The notes under the pieces were generated by a model. The model searched no databases and was not told the origin of the DNA. It was given only the letters and a program-made list of their open reading frames with translations. Shown here one piece after another: positions 57,128 through 64,000 of a DNA stretch of 64,000 bases. The stretch comes from Protopterus annectens. Taxonomy: Eukaryota; Chordata; Ceratodontiformes; Protopteridae. Positions within the stretch are counted from its first letter, which is position 1. Each line of letters begins with the position of its first letter. A program made the position numbers and the translations under genes. Location of the stretch: the NCBI RefSeq assembly GCF_019279795.1, contig NC_056732.1, positions 1,079,766,366-1,079,830,365 of the forward strand, read 5' to 3'.

Positions 57128-58862
57128 GGGGGGAGATAAAGGTAGACAGGCAGATATGGCTGACACATGAGTTTTTACTGAACAGTAAGCCAAACCAGTG
57201 TTGAGCAATTCACAAATAAGTCAAAACTAGAGGAATTTCCACTGTTAATGGGTCCTGATTTCATTTCAGACAGACTGAAAATCTCTTCCATTTTGCCAAG
57301 AAAGATTTTCTGGTATTTGGTTTCCTGGCCTCCTGCAGGACTGAGCATGTTCTTAGAGAAAAAGTGTCTGAAAGATATTAGTATCCTACGCACACAGGTT
57401 CAGATGAAGGGTCACCAAGCGGGGATGAATGAGGGTCCCTTTGTCTTATGTAAGAAGGTCCACTCTGAAGTAACTTTTGGTTGTCCTTGGCTAAATGCAG
57501 GACGAGAGGGAACCAGTGGTGTCTTGGCCAAAAGGGAGTCACCAGCAAGATTTTTTTACCTGTCCTGCTGAATTTTGGACAGGACTTTTGGTATGAGGGG
57601 AAGGGGAGGGAATGCATATAGAAACATCCCCTTCCAAGAGAAAGACAGGGTGTCCACTTTCCAGACCACAGGGTGGGGATCTCGGACACAAAACTGTGGA
57701 AGCCGTCTGTTCATGGGGGTGGCAAAAAGATCTGTTTGAGGAATACCCCACTGGTGGGCAATGTCTAGAAACACATCCCTTTGAAACCTTTGGAAGTAAA
57801 GGATGAGGTCCTGTACCTTTTGTTTGGGGGGGGGGGAAGACCTTAATATCCGGTTGTATCCTGCACATCAGGAAAATTTGATCCTGTGAAAGGGTGAAAA
57901 CTATTTTTTTTTTTTTTAAGTTTATGGTGAACCCCAGATTTTGTACAAGACTGATGGTAAAAAGCAATATTTTGTTCCAACTCCTCTGTGGAGGTAGCTA
58001 GAAGTAGGTTGTCCAGACACAGATGGAGTCTGCACTTCGCACTCACAGGAGCAAGGTATATGGTGAAGACCCTGGGTGTGGTAGACAGCCCAAAGGGCAA
58101 GGCACAGAATTGAAAATGCCAGGATACAGAGAAGCAACTTCCTGTACTTGGGATTTTTGGGAATGTGCAGATATGCATCTTTGATATCCAGGGTAATCGT
58201 GAAGACTTGAGGCAGAATGAGTGGGAACAGAGTCTGGAGGGTCAGCATGTGAAAAGAGGGTACTCTTAGGAAGGTATTGAGATGGAACAGGTAGAGGATG
58301 GGTCTCTAGGGACCTTCCTTCCTGGGCACCAGGAACAACCTGCAATAAAATAAATCCTTTGCCCATTTGTTCTTTTGGGGACATTTTGAATGGTCCCCTG
58401 GTTCAATAATTCTAAAAGAACTTGTGGAAAAAAGGCAAGTTGTTCCTTAGGAGGTTGAGAGATGCCCCTGAAAGACGGTAGTTGATCCCACACCATGAAG
58501 TAACCTTTCTGAATTGAGAGGACCAAGGCATCATGGGTTATGCTTTCCCAGGCTGGTAGGGACAGGCATAGGTGCTGGGAAAGTAGCCAGCAAAGAGGAC
58601 AGCTCATCTAGAAAGTGCCACTTAGGTGGCGGAGTTGCCCTAGGCTGTTGTGGTCTTCCTATCATTTTGTTCTAGGCTGTGTGTGATGGGAATGTCTATG
58701 CACAAATACAGGCTTTGCAGGGTAATTTCTTTGACACTTGGGTACTGGGGAATCAAAAATGTGTTTCAATTCCTGCAGTTCATTACCCTTCTCCTGCAGT
58801 GATTTGAACAACTTGGCAGCTGCAGGACTAAACAAGGCAGAATTGTCCAGAGGAGCACCCAT
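57128..58862 (-). mobile_element. DIRS copy F (separate, old lineage): pol and gag end
   Basis: Minus-strand remnants of a recombinase start (about 57270-57340), the RNase H and downstream region ('SWKGMFLYAFPPLPLIPKVL', 57556-57680), reverse transcriptase ('ITLDIKDAYLHIP' and 'FCALPFGLSTTPRVFT', 57920-58200), an upstream pol block ('ITHDALVLSIQKGY', 58530) and a gag C-terminus ('APLDNSALFSPAAAKLFKSL', 58700-58862). Intermediate between families A and B in sequence; heavily broken and lacking visible ends. Confidence 0.75.
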
Positions 58863-61594
58863 TAGTCACCATCACTACAACCAGAAAATAGAAAGGAAAG
58901 AGTCCTAGACCCCACAACACTCCAGCTTCCTCAGATGAACCAACAAGGAAGGGGGATGATGGGAGGGAAATGTGACGAATAACGACATAGGATAACACAG
59001 ATGCCAAGTTATGGTAAGTACAAGCCTCAAGGAAGGACATGTTGAAGTACTGTGGAACCAAAGGAAGCTCTGTCCCTTGAAACAAAATCCAGCCTATAAA
59101 GGGAAATAAAGGTGCGAGGATTAGACCAAGTGGCAGCAGCTAAAATATCAATGGAGAGTCTGGCCAAGAAGAGTGAGGAAGTAGCTACCGACCTAGTAGA
59201 ATGAGCTCTAACCTTTTCCAGAACTTCAAGATGCTTGTTGGGGTAGACTGTGGAGATATAGTTGGATATCCATTTAGAGATGGTCACCTTAGAAATGGGA
59301 AGACCACATCTATTTGCGGCAAAAGCCACAAAGAGCTGGTATGACTTGGGAAACTCTCTAGTCTTATGCAGATAAAATCACAATTACCTGTGTACATCCA
59401 AAGTATGCAAAATGTACTTTTCTTTATTGGAAAAATTGGGAAAACACTGGTAACTGGATAGAATGATTCAGATTGGATTCAGTGGAAACCTTGGGCAAGA
59501 AGGATGGATTCATTCTAAGGGACACTTTTTGTGAAAGATAATATACGGGGAAGTAATTGAAGGGGCTTGCAGCTCGGACACCCTCTTGGCTGTTATGGCC
59601 ACTAGGAAGGCCTTTTTCCATGACAAAAATTTGAAATTGCATAAACTTGCAGGTTCAAATGGTCTGTCTCGGAGTCAGATACTGCAGCACTAATGTTAGA
59701 TCCCAACGAGGTGAGGGATGCTTAACTGGTGGTCTTAGAAGGAAAGCTCCTTTCATGAAGGCTTTACAGAGTCTGGAACAGAACTCAGGTTCCCTACGCT
59801 TATGAAAACTTGAAATTGCAGCCAACTGCAGCTTTATCGTACAAAAACTTGCCCCTTCCTGAAACGGTGAGGACCAGAACAGTGATCATCTGGAACTTGG
59901 ACTTCTTGACTGATATATTTGACTTGCTGAGGTCCAGAATAGGACATAGGTCCCTGGTCTTCTTTGGCACTAAAAAGAAACAATAGTAAGTTTCAGATCC
60001 TCTTTGTCCTCCCGGAACCTCTTGGATGGCTCTTTCTTGGATGGCTCTTTTTTGAAGTTGTTGTTGAACTTCCTTGAAGACTAACTTCCTCTGGTAAGGT
60101 GGTACATCAGGGAGCTACCTTCATACTGGAGGGGGTTGGAAAAAGGGAATGAAATAACCTCAGGAAACTATGTTTAACACCTACTGGTCAAATTAATTCT
60201 TGTCCAGGTTAGTGGATGAAGGGAGAGACTACCCTGCATGGCAGGGCAGTCAGGCAACGCTTCAAGAGCGCTGCAAGGGCTGTTCAGAGAAAGGTTCCCT
60301 GGAGCCCTGATTTTGCGAACCCCTCCCACCTCTAGGGTAGTATCTACCATTGAATCCTCTCCCTCTGCAAGAGGAATCAGGAGCATCCTGGAAGGAAGGC
60401 AGACTTCTGGAACCACATCTTAGCTCCTTATTGGGTTTTCAAAATTGACCTGTGAGGAGTGGAAAACTTGATCCAAACCGTGGACAAGGTCTTCCTTTCC
60501 TGCTCACTATGGGTTACAGTGCATTTCACAGGAAGTCCAAACAGGGTGGACCCGTCAAAGGGAGCATTGACAAAAGAAGCTTTGAAGGCCTCCACAAACC
60601 CGCATAGTAGCAACCAAGCATGCCACCTTATAGTTATGCCGGTACCTGCCGCTCAAGAGGTAGCTTCCGCTGCATTGGAAATTAACCTCATCAAGGAATT
60701 AGCAAGGGACTTCAGAGTACAGAGCTTGGGAGACACCTTCTTGAGGTCCTCCTATGGCAACAACTCTGTAAGGGAAGTGGAGAGTTCTTTGACCAAGTCC
60801 CTTTGAAGGTGGGTGAAACATGCCAGTTAAATAATTGCAGTCAGTCCAAAGGTAGCTGATGCAAACACATACTTCCCATGCCAGTCAATTGCCCGAGAAG
60901 TCCTTTTTTGAGGGATGCATCAGCTCCTTTTTGGTGAAGCAGCAACCATGAACCCATCAACTGGAACTCCTTTGCTCCAGAAAGGTCAGTCCACAGGAGG
61001 ACTAAGGAATTTGTTGGCTAACTTAGGTACTGGTTCCAGTGTCTGGTTCCTTCCAAGCCTTGTTGGTGAGATCAACCACTCATCATCCGGGGGGGGGGGC
61101 ACCCAATAAGTTGATGGGCCCATCCTGAAAGCCGTCAGGAACATGGACTCCTATGAAGATGGGGGTTGGTGAGATCATCTGCCCTTTTGTAAGGATCTCC
61201 AAGATGTCCCCAAAGGAGTCATCAGGCAGAGATCTGGGGGAACTAGTCTCCTTCCATCAAGGTCTGTGTCTTCTGTGAGGGGACTCCATGGGTGAGTCCA
61301 AGTGCCTCCTCTTGCACTTTCTTTTATGAGGTGCCTCCTCCATGGGGGGCTCTGGGAAGGACTCAGAAGAAGTAGGGATCCCGTCAGGAGATCAAGTCCC
61401 CTGAAGCTAGTATGGGAGGGTTGACCCTGGACAGGATTGAATGCCTAGTCAACCAAGGCAGAGAGGGGTAGGGGTGGACCTGGAGGGGCAGAAGATGAAG
61501 CTCCAGTCCTGGAAAAGGCCCTCACTACCACCCTGAAGGCCAATGGGTTGGAAGAGGTCCTTCCTCCCATTCCTGGTGGGCAAACCCACCTGGA
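58863..61594 (-). mobile_element. DIRS copy G (family B-related), internally shortened
   Basis: Minus-strand tyrosine recombinase (59027-59880: 'VRAHSTRSVATSSLFLARLS', 'SNPRTFISLYRLD'), a much reduced pol region (59880-60420) and a gag region (60430-61594) with 'DSSTLFGLPV'-like and acidic Asp/Glu-rich blocks matching family B and copy E. It is cut at 61595 by A7 and lacks a visible left terminal repeat. Old, many breaks. Confidence 0.75.
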
Positions 61595-61932
61595 AAAGTA
61601 CAGTTTTGTACCTACCATAAATGTAGATGTTCGAAGATCCACATTGCTGCAGTCCTTACTTATGGGTAGTCCGCTGTCCTCGGTCGGCCCGAATACCAAA
61701 GTATTAGGCTGACGTCGGTCATGGGCGCCTAGATCTGACATCAGAGCGTCAGAGTATAAAGGCGCATGACCGACGTCATATCCTCAGTCTTTTCTTGCCC
61801 CAGATGTCAGAAGGCCAAACCAGAAAGGCCACAGCCAAAAAGAGAATACCTCCCAAAAACATGCCCAACAACAACCATCACCTAAAGCATAACACCATGT
61901 CAAACTACAGTGGGGAAGGAGGGAGGGTAAAT

Positions 61933-62035
61933 TGGACTGCAGCAATGTGGATCTTCGAACATCTACATTTATGGTAGGTACAAAACTGTACTATGTTCTT
62001 CATCTCACATTGCTGCAGTCCTTACTTATGGGTAG
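61933..62035 (+). repeat. A7 internal complementary region
   Basis: Complements of the two tips joined at ACTGTACT/ATGTTCTTCATC (about 61985-62002), followed by TTGCTGCAGTCC of the terminal repeat. Confidence 0.85.
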
Positions 62036-62069
62036 AATCCCAAAGCAACGGAAAGGGAGGTTGGTAAAA

Positions 62070-63130
62070 TCATAAAGCATTAGGGGCTGCCAAAATGCCC
62101 TGTAAAATTGCAGTGGCAAATCCAGCCCTAGATTTAGAATAAAGAGGAAGGTGGTAATGTTTAGAAAAAGTATGCACTGAACTCCAAGTAGCTGCCTCCA
62201 AAATGTCCTTTGTAGCTACCCCCCTTAGAAAGGCCGTAGAAGTAGCAGTAGCCCTAGTGGAATGAGGCCTGATTCCAGCAGGAATCTCCTTACCATGATG
62301 GGAATAACAGAAAGAAATACAAAACCCAATCCATTTAGAAATAGTTTGTTTTGAAACAGGTTTACCCTGTGAACCCAAAGCAAAAGAAACAAACAACTGC
62401 TGAGACTGTCTGAACTCCTTGGTTCTGCTCAAATAATAACGCAACTGCCTGTGAATATCCAAAGTATGCAAAATTTTCTCCTTTTTATTTTGGGGGTTTG
62501 CAAAAAAAGTAGGCAAATGAATAGTTTGGTTTAAGGCCACACTAGAAACCACTTTAGGCATAAAGGAAGGATTAGTACGCAAAGATACCCTATCCTTATG
62601 AAAAATCAGGAAAGGCTCCACTGCCATGAGGGCCTGTAATTCAGAAACCCTTCTTGCAGAGGTAATGGCCAACAAAAAAGCAGTTTTCCATGACAAATAC
62701 TTTAACTCGGCAGTAGCTGCAGGCTCAAAAGGTTGTAGAGTAAGTTTTTCCAACACAAAATTGAGATCCCAAGCAGGAGTAGGAGCTCTACGTGGGGTCT
62801 TATATTCTTTGCCCCTCTAAGAAATTGCTTAAACAAAGGATGAGAGAATAAAGGAGGGTCACAATCATAGTGAGCAGAAATGGCTGCAGCATGGACCTTT
62901 ATCGAGGAGAAAGACAAACCCTTGTCCAATAACTCAGTAAGATATTGAAGAGCAACACTTAAATCAGGTTTGGAGACATCAAAGTCCTTTCCTTTGCTCC
63001 AAATAAAAATCTCCTCCATTTATCAGCGTAAACTTTCCTGGTACTAGGCCTCCTGGCCTCCAAAATAACATTCAAAACTTGTTGTGGAAGCTGAGACCCT
63101 CCAGAGTCTAAAATAGAATATGCCAGGCTG
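62070..63130 (-). pseudogene. DIRS A7 tyrosine recombinase
   Basis: The minus strand has a long frame with 'LEKLTLQPFEPAATAELKYL', 'AITSARRVSELQAL', 'GIRPHSTRATATSTAFLRG' and 'SSVHTFSKHYHLPLYS'. The core-binding N-terminus is at about 63000-63060. The best preserved recombinase in the window, though not wholly intact. Confidence 0.92.
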
Positions 63131-64000
63131 TTAGATGCAGAGACTGAATCTTGACATTGAGGAAGTGATTATCCTCTTGTGACAAAAGGTGCGGAATCAA
63201 AGGCAGAGGCCATGGAGGTTCTCGTACTAAACTCCTCAGTAGTGGGTACCAGTGTTGTCGAGGCCAATCCGGCGCTATCAAAATCATGGTTGGCTCGTCT
63301 TGTCTGGCCTTCAAAAGTACCTTGGGAAGAAGAGGCAGAGGTGGAAAGGCATATACATGCAGATTGTTCCAACTGAATGATAGAGCGTCCACCTTCCAAG
63401 CTGTGTGATGAAACATTTTTGTGCAAAACTTTGGCAACTGGTAATTTAGTGGAGAAGCGAACAGATCTATGTCTGGAATTCCCCATAACACTGTCAACTT
63501 TTGAAATACATGAGGATCCAATTTCCACTCGTGAGGATCCACTATTTGTCTGCTCAACACATCTGCTAAGGAGTTCTGTGCTCCTGGTATAAACCTTGCC
63601 TGAAGATTGAGGTGTAGATTGAGAGCAATTTCCCACAAAATCATCGCTTGCCTGCAAAGAGGGTAAGAATGGGTTCCCCCTTGCTTGTTGATGTACCACA
63701 TGACAGTAGTGTTGTCTGTTTGAATCAACACCTGCCCTGGGTGAAGTAAATCTTTGAAAGCCATCAATGCAAAGTGGACTGCTAACATTTCCTTCAAGTA
63801 GATATGCAAATGTTGGAGTTTGACAGGCCACGTGTTTTGCACCCATTTTCCATTGAGGTGTGCTCCCCAAGCCTTGTCCGAGGCATCTGTCGTTAGAATC
63901 TGACTCGCCTCTGGCCGGGTCACAGAGAGTCCCCTGTTTAGGTGACATTCCTGAGCCCACCACAAAAACTCCTTCTGAATGCAAGGTATTATCTGAATGA
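63108..64000 (-). pseudogene. DIRS A7 RNase H and downstream pol region
   Basis: The minus strand has a long frame running off the window: 'TTDASDKAWGAHLNGKW' and 'QTDNTTVMWYINKQGGTHSY' (RNase H), 'PDIDLFASPLNYQLPKFC' and 'MILIAPDWPRQHWYPLL'. The reverse transcriptase proper lies beyond the edge. Confidence 0.9.

Larger units (their letters stand above)
61595..64000 (-). mobile_element. DIRS family A, copy A7 (5' part outside window)
   Basis: Left tip AAAGTACAG, left terminal repeat (about 61646-61799), internal complementary region (61933-62035), tyrosine recombinase and RNase H on the minus strand, then the window ends. Same subfamily as A5, with near-identical terminal sequences, and similarly young. 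Inserted into copy G. Confidence 0.92.

Noticed and set aside
1-64000. Possibility of a new defence, toxin or biosynthetic system
   Set aside because: No gene cluster of that kind is present; all multi-gene-looking stretches resolve into DIRS gag, pol and recombinase or other transposons.

Overview
The window looks like vertebrate nuclear DNA from a large, transposon-rich genome. The only host gene I can name is the last coding exon of TMEM70 (minus strand, 44401-44849), recognisable by protein similarity and a clean splice acceptor. Almost everything else is transposable-element debris. DIRS-type tyrosine-recombinase retrotransposons dominate. With Penelope-like elements, Tc1, hAT, L1-, CR1/L2- and RTE-like LINEs also present, an amphibian is the best guess, and a DIRS-rich caecilian or salamander is plausible. 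The species is inference, not observation.

Layout. 1-4526: a DIRS 'family A' copy running off the left edge, inserted in an RTE-like LINE (4527-4965). 5080-5875: an antisense CR1/L2-like LINE reverse transcriptase. 5876-8389: no recognisable gene. 8390-9208: an L1-like LINE fragment. 9209-38246: a deep nest of insertions. An old A-related DIRS copy (D) is split by a B-related DIRS copy (E). E is itself cut into seven pieces by three near full-length family A copies or derivatives (A2 11523-17038, A3 18221-23734, A5 26620-32067), a short deleted copy in the opposite orientation (A4 25472-26521), a Penelope-like element (33124-34854, with 12-bp target duplications) and a tRNA-type SINE. 38247-41203: L1 tail, a repeat, a large inverted repeat with Penelope-like ends and a CR1-like LINE tail. 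41204-43225: a hAT-like non-autonomous element containing a long palindrome and CA/GT arrays. 44401-44849: TMEM70. 45190-46000: an L2/CR1-like LINE end, then a 500-N assembly gap. 46501-50056: three successive 5' parts of family A copies. 50057-56748: a Tc1 transposon split by a complete DIRS family B copy (50329-56324). 57128-61594: two further degraded DIRS copies. 61595-64000: a family A copy running off the right edge.

The DIRS copies share one logic: gag with an N-terminal Cys/His module, reverse transcriptase/RNase H with a YLDD-type motif, a tyrosine recombinase, inverted terminal repeats and an internal complementary region that holds the two outer tips joined together. All are treated here as fossils. 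Nearly all lie on the minus strand, the strand of TMEM70. TMEM70 exon 2 is not visible, so its intron is probably more than 19 kb and filled by these elements. I see no novel defence, toxin or metabolic system. The real interest is the insertion stratigraphy and the terminal-repeat architecture.
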